64,000 nt of DNA from JBNJGB01 sp051747385. Lineage in GTDB: Bacteria > Myxococcota_A > UBA9042 > PHBI01 > JACKFB01. Position numbers and translations under genes: made by a program. Location: assembly GCA_051747385.1 (NCBI GenBank), contig JBNJGB010000016.1, positions 1 through 64,000 of the forward strand, given 5' to 3'. The notes beneath the pieces were generated by a model that saw only the letters and a program-made list of their open reading frames with translations, was not told the origin of the DNA and made no database searches. Shown one piece after another: positions 54,010 through 63,280 of this stretch. Each line of letters begins with the position of its first letter. Within the stretch, counting starts at the first letter, position 1.

Positions 54010-55455
54010 ATGGCAGCAGCAGTCGAGCAGACCGAGCTCCCCAAGGGGCGCATCACCCAGGTCATCGGCCCCGTGGTGGACGTCGTGTTCCCCGAGGGCG
54101 ACCTGCCGGAGATCAACACGGCCCTCCGGGTGACCAACCCGGCGATCGACGATCGCGACTGGAACCTGGTCATCGAGGTGGCCCAGCACACGGGCGATCG
54201 CACGGTCCGAACCGTGGCCATGGACACCACGGACGGCCTGGTGCGCGGCGCCGAGGTCATGAACACCGGCCAGCCCATCACCATGCCCGTGGGCGACGCG
54301 ACCCTGGGCCGGATCATGAACGTCATCGGCGAGCCGGTCGACGAGCAGGGCCCCGTCGAGGCCACGCAGCGCGACGCCATCCACCGTGAGCCGCCGAAGC
54401 TCGTGGACCAGGACGTGAACGTCCAGGCCTTCGAGACGGGCATCAAGGTGGTGGACCTCCTCGCGCCCTACCAGCGAGGCGGCAAGATCGGCCTGTTCGG
54501 CGGCGCCGGAGTGGGCAAGACGGTCCTCATCATGGAGCTGATCGCCAACGTGGCGAAGCAGCACGGCGGCGTCTCGGTGTTCGGCGGCGTCGGCGAGCGC
54601 ACCCGCGAGGGCAACGACCTCTGGCACGAGATGATGGAGTCGTTTTTGCCCTCGGGCGAGCCGGTCCTCTCCAAGACCGCGCTGGTCTACGGCCAGATGA
54701 ACGAGCCGCCGGGCGCCCGCGCCCGCGTGGCCCTGTCCGCCCTGACGGTCGCGGAGCACTTCCGCGACGAGCAGGGCCAGGACGTCCTGCTGTTCATCGA
54801 CAACATCTTCCGCTTCACGCAGGCGGGCTCCGAGGTGTCCGCCCTCCTCGGGCGCATCCCCTCCGCCGTGGGCTACCAGCCGACGCTGGCCACGGAGATG
54901 GGCGTCCTGCAGGAGCGCATCACCTCGACCAAGAAGGGCTCCATCACCTCGGTGCAGGCCATCTACGTGCCCGCCGACGACCTGACGGACCCGGCGCCCG
55001 CCACGGCCTTCGCCCACCTGGACGCGACGACGGTGCTCTCGCGTCAGCTGGCCTCCCTGGGCATCTACCCCGCCGTGGACCCGCTCGACTCCACGAGCCG
55101 CATCCTGGACCCGCAGGTGGTCGGCGAGGAGCACTACGAGGTGGCGCGCCAGGTCCAGGAGATCCTCCAGTCCTACAAGGACCTCCAGGACATCATCGCC
55201 ATCCTCGGCATGGACGAGCTGTCCGAGGACCAGAAGCTCATCGTGGCCCGGGCCCGGAAGATCCAACGCTTCCTCAGCCAGCCCTTCCACGTGGCGGAGG
55301 TCTTCACCGGCACGCCGGGTGTCTACGTGAAGCTCGAGGACACCATCCGCGGCTTCAAGGGCATCGTCGACGGCGAGTACGACGACATCCCGGAGCAGGC
55401 CTTCTACATGGTGGGCACCATCGACGAGGTCCACGAGAAGGCCAAGAAGCTCTAG
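54010..55455 (+). CDS. atpD: ATP synthase F1 subunit beta
   Basis: 481 residues. Catalytic subunit with P-loop GGAGVGKT (164-171), catalytic Glu in GERTREGND, Walker B VLLFIDNIF and the DELSEDQ motif near the C-terminus. N-terminal barrel starts KGRITQVIGPVVDVVF. Normal length. Confidence 0.97.
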   Translation: MAAAVEQTELPKGRITQVIGPVVDVVFPEGDLPEINTALRVTNPAIDDRDWNLVIEVAQHTGDRTVRTVAMDTTDGLVRGAEVMNTGQPITMPVGDATLGRIMNVIGEPVDEQGPVEATQRDAIHREPPKLVDQDVNVQAFETGIKVVDLLAPYQRGGKIGLFGGAGVGKTVLIMELIANVAKQHGGVSVFGGVGERTREGNDLWHEMMESFLPSGEPVLSKTALVYGQMNEPPGARARVALSALTVAEHFRDEQGQDVLLFIDNIFRFTQAGSEVSALLGRIPSAVGYQPTLATEMGVLQERITSTKKGSITSVQAIYVPADDLTDPAPATAFAHLDATTVLSRQLASLGIYPAVDPLDSTSRILDPQVVGEEHYEVARQVQEILQSYKDLQDIIAILGMDELSEDQKLIVARARKIQRFLSQPFHVAEVFTGTPGVYVKLEDTIRGFKGIVDGEYDDIPEQAFYMVGTIDEVHEKAKKL

Positions 55456-55492
55456 GAACTCCCCGCCCAGCGGGACCAAGCGAGGACACGCC

Positions 55493-55909
55493 ATGGAACT
55501 GCAGGTCGTCACCCCCGAGGGGCCCAAGGTCGACGTCGAGGTGACCTCGGTGACCGCGCCCGGTGAGCTGGGCGCCCTGGGCATCCTCCCGGGCCACCGG
55601 GCCCTGCTGTCCAGCCTCGGCATCGGCGCGCTCTCCTATGAGCGCGGCGGCGCCGGGACCGCCTGGCTCGCCGTCAACGGCGGCTACATCGAGGTCGCCA
55701 ACGACCGGGTCATCGTCATCACGGAGACCGCCGAGGCTCCCGACGAGATCGACGTCGACCGCGCGAAGGACGCCCTGTCCCGCGCCGACAAGGAGCTCGG
55801 CGAGATCCCGGCGGAGCGTCTCGAGGAGGTCGCCCGGCTGACCACGGCGAAGCGCCGGGCCGAAAACCGCCTCGAGGTCGCCAGGAAGGTCTCGCCCAAG
55901 GCGGCGTAG
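55493..55909 (+). CDS. atpC: ATP synthase F1 subunit epsilon
   Basis: 138 residues: beta-sandwich MELQVVTPEGPKVDVEVTSV...PGELGALGILPGHRALL followed by two C-terminal helices (DVDRAKDALSRADKEL) that can act as the inhibitory arm. Last gene of the operon, followed by a long hairpin at 55943-55976. Confidence 0.95.
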   Translation: MELQVVTPEGPKVDVEVTSVTAPGELGALGILPGHRALLSSLGIGALSYERGGAGTAWLAVNGGYIEVANDRVIVITETAEAPDEIDVDRAKDALSRADKELGEIPAERLEEVARLTTAKRRAENRLEVARKVSPKAA

Positions 55910-55942
55910 CGTCCGGGACGCGCGAAGCCGTCGCCGTCACGC

Positions 55943-55976
55943 AGAGCCGCGGAGACCACCTGGTCCTCGCGGCTCT
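55943..55976 (+). terminator. Hairpin ending the atp F1 operon
   Basis: AGAGCCGCG/CGCGGCTCT with an inner GACC/GGTC stem and loop ACCT, 34 bases after the atpC stop, followed by CGTCGTTTC. The T-run is short, so termination may be partial. The rest of the gap to 56237 holds a G-quadruplex motif and no supported gene. Confidence 0.55.
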
Positions 55977-56032
55977 CGTCGTTTCGGGGCCCCGCCAGAG
56001 AGTCCGCAACGAACCGGTCCCAACCAGACACA

Positions 56033-56049
56033 GGGTGGGTGGGTGGGGG
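56033..56049 (+). other. G-quadruplex motif with single-base loops
   Basis: Four G-runs separated by single T residues (GGGT three times, then GGGGG), the most stable predicted parallel quadruplex pattern. It lies between the convergent atpC and bactofilin genes. Confidence 0.6.
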
Positions 56050-56237
56050 TGGTCCACCCGCGCGGGAGCGGGGCCGCCGACGCCGACAGAGCGCCGCCCG
56101 AGGAGACGATGCGGCTGGTCCACCCACACGTCGGAGCGCCCGTCTCGAGGCCGGGACCACCTCGCTCCCACCTGGGAAGGACTCGCGTCCCCTTCGCGGC
56201 TCAGCGCCTTGGCGCGAGCTTCCGTTCGGACGGAATG

Positions 56238-56711
56238 CTACTGGTCGGCCTCGACCACCTCGGGCCGCGGCTGGGCGACGGGCCGCTCGGTGGGCGCGGG
56301 CTCGGCCTCCGGCTCGGGGACCCAGCGGGCGCTGCCCTCGACCCAGTCCGCCCCGGCGGCCTCGGGCTCGGCGCCCTCCTCCGTCCAGTCGATGGCGCCC
56401 ATGCGGCAGTTGCCGTCGAAGATGGCGCCCTTGTCCACCACCAGGGAGGGGCTGATGATGTTGCCGACCAGGTGGCCGGGGGTGTGCAGCTCCACGCACT
56501 GGGTGGCGCGGATGTTCCCGTAGACGGCGCCATAGATGACGACGCTGGCCACGTCCAGCTCCGCGCGCACCTCGGCGCCCTCGCCGATGATGAGGGTGTC
56601 GTCGCTGACGATCTCTCCGACGAAGGAGCCGTCGATGCGCACGACGCCCTCGAAGGTCATCTTGCCCTCGAAGTGGCTGCCGCGACCCACCAGGGTGTTC
56701 ACGTCGCTCAA
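56238..56711 (-). CDS. Bactofilin
   Basis: 157 residues. The central 105 residues have the right-handed beta-helix repeat of bactofilins: TLVGRGSHFEGKMTFEGVVRIDGSFVGEI, then IIGEGAEVRAELDVASVVIYGAVYGNI and CVELHTPGHLVGNI. A Pro/Glu-rich tail follows. Bactofilins polymerise at the inner membrane without nucleotide and organise cell shape, pili or chromosome ends. Its start region contains GCTAGC at 56762-56767, 50 bases upstream. Divergent from the ABC operon. Confidence 0.93.
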   Translation of the reverse strand: MSDVNTLVGRGSHFEGKMTFEGVVRIDGSFVGEIVSDDTLIIGEGAEVRAELDVASVVIYGAVYGNIRATQCVELHTPGHLVGNIISPSLVVDKGAIFDGNCRMGAIDWTEEGAEPEAAGADWVEGSARWVPEPEAEPAPTERPVAQPRPEVVEADQ

Positions 56712-56967
56712 TCTCGCCTCCGGGCGCTGTTCGCGTCAGGCGATGTCCGCCGCGGCGAGAGGCTAGCTCAGGGGCCCGGTCGCGTCGAGTTCGGCGGCAT
56801 CCGCCCGCTCCCGAGAGCGCACTCGGGATCGCCGGAATAGCCCGGCGGCCTCCCTCGTTGGCGTCGCCCGAAGCCCGGTGACACACGGTCTTGACCGTGG
56901 TGGGCAGGTGGTTAGCCTCGCCGCTATCCCGGGCTCCCCGGAGCATCGACATCGAGGGGGACGAGCG

Positions 56968-57906
56968 ATGATCGAGGTGCGCAACCTCACGAAGTCGTAC
57001 GGTGACCTCGAGGCGCTCAAGGGCGTCAGCTTCCGCATCGAGCGGGGCGAGATCGTCGGCTTCCTCGGCCCGAACGGCGCCGGGAAGTCCACGACCATGA
57101 AGATCCTCACGGGCTTCATGCCCCAGTCGGACGGCACCGTGACGGTGGACGGACTGGACGTGAACGAAGAGTCCCTCGGGGTCCGCCGGAAGCTCGGCTA
57201 CCTGCCCGAGTCGACGGCGCTGTATCCCGAGATGCTCGTCTACGACTACCTGGCGCACGTGGCGGCCCTCCGGGGCATCCCGAAGCCGGAGGTCCACGAC
57301 CGCATCGCCAGGGTGGCCCACCTCTGCGGCGTCCAGGATCGGGTCGGCCAGGAGATCGGGACCCTGTCGAAGGGCTTCCGGCAACGGGTGGGGCTGGCCC
57401 AGGCGCTCATCCACGAGCCGGACTTCCTCATCCTGGACGAGCCCACGAGCGGCCTGGACCCGAACCAGATCGTGGAGATCCGCAACCTCATCCGCGACCT
57501 GGGCAAGGACCGCACCATCGTCCTGTCCACCCACAACCTGCCGGAGGTCATGGCCACGTGCAGCCGGATGATCATCGTCCACCGGGGCGAGGTGGTCGCC
57601 GACGGCACCCCGGCCGAGCTCCAGGCCCGCGAGGAGGACAACCCGCGCGTCCGGGTGGTCCTCCGGGGCGTCGACCAGTCCATCGCGGCGTCGGCCATGG
57701 AGACCGTCGGCGGCGTGGAGTCCGTGGCGCCGTCCATGACGCCGGAGGCCGACGCGGTCGCCCTGGAGCTCCACACCCGCGGGGAGACCGACGTCCGCCC
57801 CGCCATCTATCGCCTGGCGGCGGAGCGGGGCTGGGAGCTGCTCGAGCTGCACCGCCAGGTCCTGGACCTCGAAGGCATCTTCCGGAAGCTCACCCAGGTG
57901 GTCTGA
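56968..57906 (+). CDS. ABC transporter ATP-binding protein, GldA-like
   Basis: 312 residues, start MIEVRNLTKSYGDLEALKGV at 56968 behind GAGGGGGACGAG. Walker A GPNGAGKST, signature LSKGFRQRVGLAQALI, Walker B LILDEPTSGLDPNQ and the switch His STHNLPEV. The C-terminal 80 residues are the usual GldA extension. With the next three genes it forms a GldA/GldF/GldG/DUF4340 set, an ABC system linked to gliding in Bacteroidetes but widespread elsewhere with unknown substrate. Confidence 0.9.
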   Translation: MIEVRNLTKSYGDLEALKGVSFRIERGEIVGFLGPNGAGKSTTMKILTGFMPQSDGTVTVDGLDVNEESLGVRRKLGYLPESTALYPEMLVYDYLAHVAALRGIPKPEVHDRIARVAHLCGVQDRVGQEIGTLSKGFRQRVGLAQALIHEPDFLILDEPTSGLDPNQIVEIRNLIRDLGKDRTIVLSTHNLPEVMATCSRMIIVHRGEVVADGTPAELQAREEDNPRVRVVLRGVDQSIAASAMETVGGVESVAPSMTPEADAVALELHTRGETDVRPAIYRLAAERGWELLELHRQVLDLEGIFRKLTQVV

Positions 57907-57907
57907 G

Positions 57908-58636
57908 ATGCGTGGAAGCCTGCGAAACGTCATGGCCATCGCACATCGCGAGCTGGCCTTCTACCTGAACAGCCCCATCGCCTACGTCGCCGTGACGGTC
58001 TTCCTGGCCATCTGCGGCGTCTACCTGTTCACCGTCTACGACTTCTTCGAGGTGAACCAGGCGACCTTGCGGCCCCTGTTCGAGACCATCCCCATCTTCC
58101 TCATCCTCTACGCCCCGGCCATCACCATGCGCCTGGTGGCGGAGGAGAAGCGCTCCGGGACGATGGAGCTCCTGGTCACCTGGCCGGTGACGGACACCCA
58201 GATCATCCTGGGCAAGTACGCCGGTGCGCTCTGCCTGCTGGCCGTCACGCTGGTGATGAGCCTGGTCTTCCCGGCGCTCGTCGGGAGCCTCGGCGACCTG
58301 GACGCCGGGCTGGTGGCGGGCGGCTACATCGGGCTGTTCCTCGTGGGCGCGGCCTACATGGCCATGGGCCTGCTCACGTCCACGTGGACCCACAACCAGA
58401 TCGTCGCCTTCATCCTGGCCGTGCTGCTCTGCACGTTCTTCTACGGCGTGGACGCGATGGTGGCGCAGGTCTGGGAGGGCGCCCGCGACGCCTTCGCCTT
58501 CCTGTCCTTCAAGGCCCACTTCTCGAACATCGCCCGCGGCGTCATCGACACGCGCGACGTGGTCTTCTACCTGTCCGTCGTCGTCGTGGCGCTGGTCGTC
58601 GCCGTGCAGTCGCTGCAGGCCCGCAACTGGAAGTAG
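57908..58636 (+). CDS. ABC transporter permease, GldF-like
   Basis: 242 residues with six membrane helices. It begins with the ABC-2 type pattern AIAHRELAFYLNSPIAYVAV and contains RLVAEEKRSGTMELLVTWPV and the cytoplasmic loop of ABC-2 permeases. Starts one base after the ATPase stop, so it is tightly coupled to the GldA-like protein. Confidence 0.9.
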   Translation: MRGSLRNVMAIAHRELAFYLNSPIAYVAVTVFLAICGVYLFTVYDFFEVNQATLRPLFETIPIFLILYAPAITMRLVAEEKRSGTMELLVTWPVTDTQIILGKYAGALCLLAVTLVMSLVFPALVGSLGDLDAGLVAGGYIGLFLVGAAYMAMGLLTSTWTHNQIVAFILAVLLCTFFYGVDAMVAQVWEGARDAFAFLSFKAHFSNIARGVIDTRDVVFYLSVVVVALVVAVQSLQARNWK

Positions 58637-58645
58637 GGGGGAGTC

Positions 58646-61018
58646 ATGGCCAAGCCGAGCAAGCTCACCGGCGGGCTCTACGTGACGGCGATCGTGGCCG
58701 CGACGCTGGTCATCGCCGTGCTCGTCAACGTCCTGTCGGCGAACGTGTTCGCCCGCGTCGACCTGACCGACCACGACCTCAACACCCTGTCGGCGGCCTC
58801 CGAGGAGGCGGTGCGCGACCTCGACGGGCTGGAGGTGACGCTCTACATCTCCCCCGACCTCCCGGAGACCATCCAGGACGAGTCCGGCCGCGAGCGCGTC
58901 ATGCGGGACGTCGCGCAGAAGTTCCGCGACAAGATCGAGGAGTACCAGTCCTACTCCGACGGCGGCGTGACCGTCCGCCGGGTCACGGACGACGTGGTGG
59001 ACAAGGCGAAGAAGGCCAAGCTCCGCGTCTTCTCGGGCGAGGAGGCCACGGCGAAGGAGGGCCGCCTCGCGTTCAAGGAGTACGCCCTGGGCGCGACCTT
59101 CCACTACAAGGGCGCCATGGAGGTCCTGCCCCTGGCCTTGCACCCCGAGCACTACGAGTTCGAGATCACCAAGCGCCTGCTCCGCCTGAAGGACAAGGTC
59201 GAGCACGCCAGGGAGATGAAGGACGTCCTGGCGGCCGGCGAGGACATCGACGAGGCCGCGCGTTCCTGTGACGCGGCCGTGACCGACGTCGAGCCCGAGG
59301 GCGAGGGCGGCGACAGCCCGCTCGGCCTGATGTCCGCGGAGGCGTCCGAGGCGCGCCTGGCCGGCTACCGCTCCGCGCTCGATAGCCTGGAGCGGGCCTG
59401 CGCCCCCGTGGAGACCGCGCTGGCGGAGGCACGCCCCCTGGAGGGCCGGAACGACGCGCTGGACGACCTGCTCGGTGTCACGGAGCGCTTCGCCGAGACC
59501 TGGACCGCCTTCCGGGACGCCCTGAAGAGCCCCGCGGAGCCGCAGCCCCAGCAGGCCCGGCCCGGGCCGGTCGGTCTCGCGCGTCAGCTCCACGCACTCG
59601 CCTCCGAGGTGGAGGCGGAGGCGCAGCAGGTGGAGGACTCGCCGGGCCGCAAGCGCATCGGCTTCGTCTGCGCCGCCCGCGCCTTCTGCCCGTTCCCGGG
59701 CGACGAGCCCCTGGTGCCGCCCCAGCTCGAGGGCGTGATGGGCCAGAAGAACCCCATGGCCGGGCAGATCGCGGGCCAGCTCAAGCAGATGCAGCAGCGC
59801 GTGGACGGCATCCTGTCGAACATCCAGCGGAACCTGTTCGAGCGCCGCGGCTTCGAGATCGTGAAGGTGGACCTCTCCGAGGAGATCCCGGACGACGTCG
59901 CCGGCCTGGTCCTGTTCGGCCCAAGCGCCGACCTGGAGGACTGGCAGCTGTGGCGCATCGACCAGTTCGTCATGGGCGGCGGCTCCCTGGTCGTGTTCCT
60001 GGACGGCTGGGACGTGCGCTTGATGAACCTGTCGCCGGGCGGGGAGATGAACGTCACCGAGCTGGCGCGGACCGCCTCGAACGCCGAGGATCTGCTCGCC
60101 CACTACGGGCTGAAGCCTCGGGGCGACCTGGTGGCCGAGCCCTCCTCCCACGACGTCATCACGGTCCTGTCGCTCATCGAGCAGGGTCAGCTCACCTGGC
60201 AGAGCCAGCGCGAGTTCCCCTATCCGCTGCTGCCCATCTTCCGGCGATTCGCGGACGACAGCCCTCTGGTCCGGGCCCTCCCCGCCCTCACCCTGCCCTT
60301 CACGGGGAGCCTGGAGGTGGCCGACGCCGAGGGCCGGGAGGTCACGCCGCTCGTGGAGTCGACGCCCGAGGCCGCGAGCCTGACCGACGAGGACCTGCCG
60401 CTTCAGCCGGAGGCGCTGCTGAGCCGGACGCAGGAGGCGGAGGCCGACGGCCCGCTCGTCGTCGCGGCGTCCGCCACGGGGACCTTCACCAGCTACTTCG
60501 TCGGCGACGACGTCCCGGAGCCGCCGGGCGACGGGGGCGAGGAGGAGGAGGAGGAGGAGACCGCCTCGACGAACCCCGAGCGCCTCGACGAGGGGCGCGG
60601 CCGTGTGCTGGTGGTGGGCTCCAACCTGGGTCTGGAGGACCTGTCGCGGGAGACCCTCTTCGAGGGCTTCGACCTGGCGGACCTCACCGGCCAGGGCGCC
60701 GGCATGGAGGTGGTCGAGAAGTTCCGGGGCTGGGCGGCCAACCTCCAGAACTGGGAGCTCCGGCTGAACCAGATCCAGCACACCCTCCCGGACAACATCC
60801 AGTTCCTGTTCAACGCGCTCGACTGGAGCATCCAGAAGGAGGCCCTGGTCGAGATCCGCTCGAAGCAGTATCGGCGCCGCCCCCTGAAGCAGCTCGACGA
60901 GGGCACGCAGAGCACGGTGCGCGTGGCGGCCGTGGCCCTGGCCCCGCTGCTCTTCATGCTCTTCGGCGTGATCGCGTGGATGCGGCGGCGTGCGCGGAAG
61001 CGGCGCCTGCACGTGTAG
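58646..61018 (+). CDS. GldG-like ABC-associated membrane protein
   Basis: 790 residues. N-terminal membrane helix (YVTAIVAATLVIAVLVNVLS), periplasmic GldG/ABC_transp_aux domain (FARVDLTDHDLNTLS, then LYISPDLPE), a long coiled-coil insertion (about 190-340), a second aux-domain half (DQFVMGGGSLVVFLDGW), a Glu-rich low-complexity run (about 630-640) and a C-terminal membrane helix followed by RRRARKRR. The inserted coiled coil makes it larger than typical GldG (about 550). Operon member, nine bases after the permease. Confidence 0.85.
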   Translation: MAKPSKLTGGLYVTAIVAATLVIAVLVNVLSANVFARVDLTDHDLNTLSAASEEAVRDLDGLEVTLYISPDLPETIQDESGRERVMRDVAQKFRDKIEEYQSYSDGGVTVRRVTDDVVDKAKKAKLRVFSGEEATAKEGRLAFKEYALGATFHYKGAMEVLPLALHPEHYEFEITKRLLRLKDKVEHAREMKDVLAAGEDIDEAARSCDAAVTDVEPEGEGGDSPLGLMSAEASEARLAGYRSALDSLERACAPVETALAEARPLEGRNDALDDLLGVTERFAETWTAFRDALKSPAEPQPQQARPGPVGLARQLHALASEVEAEAQQVEDSPGRKRIGFVCAARAFCPFPGDEPLVPPQLEGVMGQKNPMAGQIAGQLKQMQQRVDGILSNIQRNLFERRGFEIVKVDLSEEIPDDVAGLVLFGPSADLEDWQLWRIDQFVMGGGSLVVFLDGWDVRLMNLSPGGEMNVTELARTASNAEDLLAHYGLKPRGDLVAEPSSHDVITVLSLIEQGQLTWQSQREFPYPLLPIFRRFADDSPLVRALPALTLPFTGSLEVADAEGREVTPLVESTPEAASLTDEDLPLQPEALLSRTQEAEADGPLVVAASATGTFTSYFVGDDVPEPPGDGGEEEEEEETASTNPERLDEGRGRVLVVGSNLGLEDLSRETLFEGFDLADLTGQGAGMEVVEKFRGWAANLQNWELRLNQIQHTLPDNIQFLFNALDWSIQKEALVEIRSKQYRRRPLKQLDEGTQSTVRVAAVALAPLLFMLFGVIAWMRRRARKRRLHV

Positions 61019-61027
61019 GAGCCTGCC

Positions 61028-62938
61028 ATGAAGAAGACGCTCATCGGCCTGCTCGTCGGCGTCGTCGCCCTGGCGGCGCTGACGTGGCTCGTGACCCGCG
61101 AGGAGGCGGCGCCCGAGCCGGAGGCCCTGGAGTTCCCCGGCTACGCGCCCGAGGACGCCGCGGAGGACGAAGGCCAAGGGGGCATGTTCGAGCCGACGCC
61201 CTCCATCGCCTATCCCGTCGACGAGGTGCTCGTCGAGCGCGAGGGCGAGCGGATCCACCTGGTCCGCGAGGGCGAGGGGACCGACGTGTCCTGGCGCCTG
61301 GAAGAGCCCGTCGAGGCGCCCGCCCGTCGCTTCACCGTCGAGAAGATGGTGAAGCTCTTCCGGGACCCCACCGGGAGCATCTACTCCACGAGCCTGAGCG
61401 CCGAGGACCTGCCCCTGTACGACCTGGAGCCCGAGCGCCGAATCGCCGTCACGATGAAGGAGAACGGGGAGGTCTGGAGGGGCGTCGACCTCCTCGTCGG
61501 GCGCGTGGAGACCGCCGAGAGCGAGGCGGCGGCGCGCGGCGAGTCGAAGGACACCTGGATCGCCATCCGCGGCCAGGAGGACCGGGTCTACCGCATCGGC
61601 GGCAAGGACCTGCGGACGCCCTTCGAGGTGGAGGTGGGCGACCTCCGCTCCAAGTCGCTCTTCGAGGCGAAGCCCGACGACCTCGTCGGGCTGACGGTGA
61701 CCCCGCCCGACGGCCGGGAGGTGGTGCTGGAGGGTACGCGCGAGGAGCAGCCCCCGACGAAGCCCGAGGGCGAGCCCACGTTCCGTGTGTCCTGGTCCCT
61801 GGCCGCGCCGGCGGGCTACGAGGCCGGCGACGCTGCACAGACGCTCGCGAGCAACCTCGCCCGGGCGCGCGCCAAGGCCTTCGTACCGCTGGACGAGGCC
61901 CCCGAGGAGCCGCTGGGCGACAGCCCCTGGAAGCTGCGCGCGGAGACCCGCGACGGGCGGGAGGTCGCCCTGGACGTCGCCGCCGGGGACGCCGAGGAGG
62001 TGTGGGCCCGCGTCCCGGGGCGCGAGGAGTACGCGAAGCTGGCGCGGCGCACCGCCGATACCCTCCGGAAGACCGTCGCCGACCTGCGTGACAGGACGCT
62101 GCTCCCGGTGGACACGGAGGAGGTCACGCGGGTCCGCTTCGGCAGCGGGCGCGACGCCGTCACCGTGGCGCGCGAGGGCGGCGGATGGACCTTCGAGCGG
62201 CCGGCCCATCCGATCCCGGCCGACCCCGGCTCCGTCCTGAAGAGCCTGGCCCGCTCGAAGGCCGCCCGGTACGCACGGCCCGACGAGGTGGAGGCGGCCC
62301 GAAAGGCGCTCGAGGAGCCGGAGACGACGGCGGAGGTGCAGGCCGGCGACCGGCGCTTCCTTGTGGCCCTGGGCCCGAAGATGGACGAGGAGCCCTACGC
62401 CGGGAAGCGCTGGGCCGTGGTGCGCGCCGGGGGCGAGGCGGGTGAGCCTCTGCTGCTCCCGGACCACGTCGCGAAGCGCTTCACGAAGTCGGTGGAGGAT
62501 CTGGAGCGGGAGGCCCTGTTCGACTTCGAGCCCGACGACGTGCAGCGCGTGGAGGTCGTCGACGCCGGCGGCGAGACGCTGTCCACCCTGGAGCGCGACC
62601 CGGAGTCGGGCGGCCTGGTCCCGACCGACGTGCCGGAGGGCAAGAGCCCCAAGGCCCAGGCCGTCCGCACCCTCGTCACGACCCTCGCCAACCTGAAGGC
62701 GCGCTCCCTGGAGCCCGGCGCGAAGCCCGCCGCGCACGGCCTGGTCGAGGGTGAGGCCACCCGGGTCACGGCCACCCTGTCCGACGGCCGGGAGGTCGTG
62801 CTGCTCCTCGCGCCGAAGCAGGGCGACGAGGGCCCGTTCGGGCTCGCGAAGGCGGGGCCGCTGGCCGGGGTCGTGGTCACCCTGAACCAGTACCAGGTGA
62901 AGAACCTCCAGAAGCCGGCGGCCGGCCTGGTGGAGTAG
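61028..62938 (+). CDS. DUF4340-family exported protein
   Basis: 636 residues. N-terminal membrane anchor (TLIGLLVGVVALAALTWLV), then two or three DUF4340-like units with the pattern VRFGSG.DAVTVAREGGGW...P....AD...VLKSL..L.A (for example about 365-430) and a final beta-rich part. DUF4340 proteins commonly close Gld-type ABC operons; function unknown, presumed periplasmic partner of the GldG-like protein. Nine bases after the GldG-like gene. Confidence 0.85.
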   Translation: MKKTLIGLLVGVVALAALTWLVTREEAAPEPEALEFPGYAPEDAAEDEGQGGMFEPTPSIAYPVDEVLVEREGERIHLVREGEGTDVSWRLEEPVEAPARRFTVEKMVKLFRDPTGSIYSTSLSAEDLPLYDLEPERRIAVTMKENGEVWRGVDLLVGRVETAESEAAARGESKDTWIAIRGQEDRVYRIGGKDLRTPFEVEVGDLRSKSLFEAKPDDLVGLTVTPPDGREVVLEGTREEQPPTKPEGEPTFRVSWSLAAPAGYEAGDAAQTLASNLARARAKAFVPLDEAPEEPLGDSPWKLRAETRDGREVALDVAAGDAEEVWARVPGREEYAKLARRTADTLRKTVADLRDRTLLPVDTEEVTRVRFGSGRDAVTVAREGGGWTFERPAHPIPADPGSVLKSLARSKAARYARPDEVEAARKALEEPETTAEVQAGDRRFLVALGPKMDEEPYAGKRWAVVRAGGEAGEPLLLPDHVAKRFTKSVEDLEREALFDFEPDDVQRVEVVDAGGETLSTLERDPESGGLVPTDVPEGKSPKAQAVRTLVTTLANLKARSLEPGAKPAAHGLVEGEATRVTATLSDGREVVLLLAPKQGDEGPFGLAKAGPLAGVVVTLNQYQVKNLQKPAAGLVE

Positions 62939-62962
62939 GGACGCCGCCCGCGGCTCACGGTT

Positions 62963-63058
62963 CTACCCATCCCGCATGCCCACGTCGTGGACGTGGTCGT
63001 GGTCGTGATCGTGGACGATGGGCTCCCGCCGGGAGTTCCGCTGCGCGGGCGCGGACAC
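62963..63058 (-). CDS. Possible 31-residue His/Asp-rich peptide
   Basis: GTG-started frame ending in HDHDHDHVHDVGMRDG and a TAG stop. The His-Asp run resembles metal-binding tails. There is no clear ribosome site, and the frame closes immediately upstream, so it may be a remnant of a lost gene's 3' end rather than a live gene. Confidence 0.15.
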   Translation of the reverse strand: MSAPAQRNSRREPIVHDHDHDHVHDVGMRDG

Positions 63059-63236
63059 CTACGGTCCCGGGTGCCGGTCGCGTTTCCTGGGACGGCGGGC
63101 TTCCAGAGGCTGTCGCATTGACGGCCGAGCCCCTGCGAGACCAAGTCCGCCACCGCGACCCACTCTATCGCGACACCGTAGACGCTCATCGTCTCGTGGT
63201 CGAATCGCCTCGTCACCACGCCCCAAAATCAGGCAA

Positions 63237-63258
63237 GGGCACGGGCAAGGGGGGCGGG
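63237..63258 (+). other. G-quadruplex motif, degenerate CAAGGG tract
   Basis: GGG runs separated by CAC, CAA and C, preceded by CAGGCAAGGG as in element X. Part of the 342-base gap 62939-63280, which has no other supported feature besides the short His/Asp-rich frame. Confidence 0.45.
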
Positions 63259-63280
63259 CCCGGATCGGCGGCAGCGTCCT

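Noticed and set aside
57890..62737. 1615-codon minus-strand open frame opposite the Gld-type ABC operon
   Set aside because: Shadow of four well-supported plus-strand genes.
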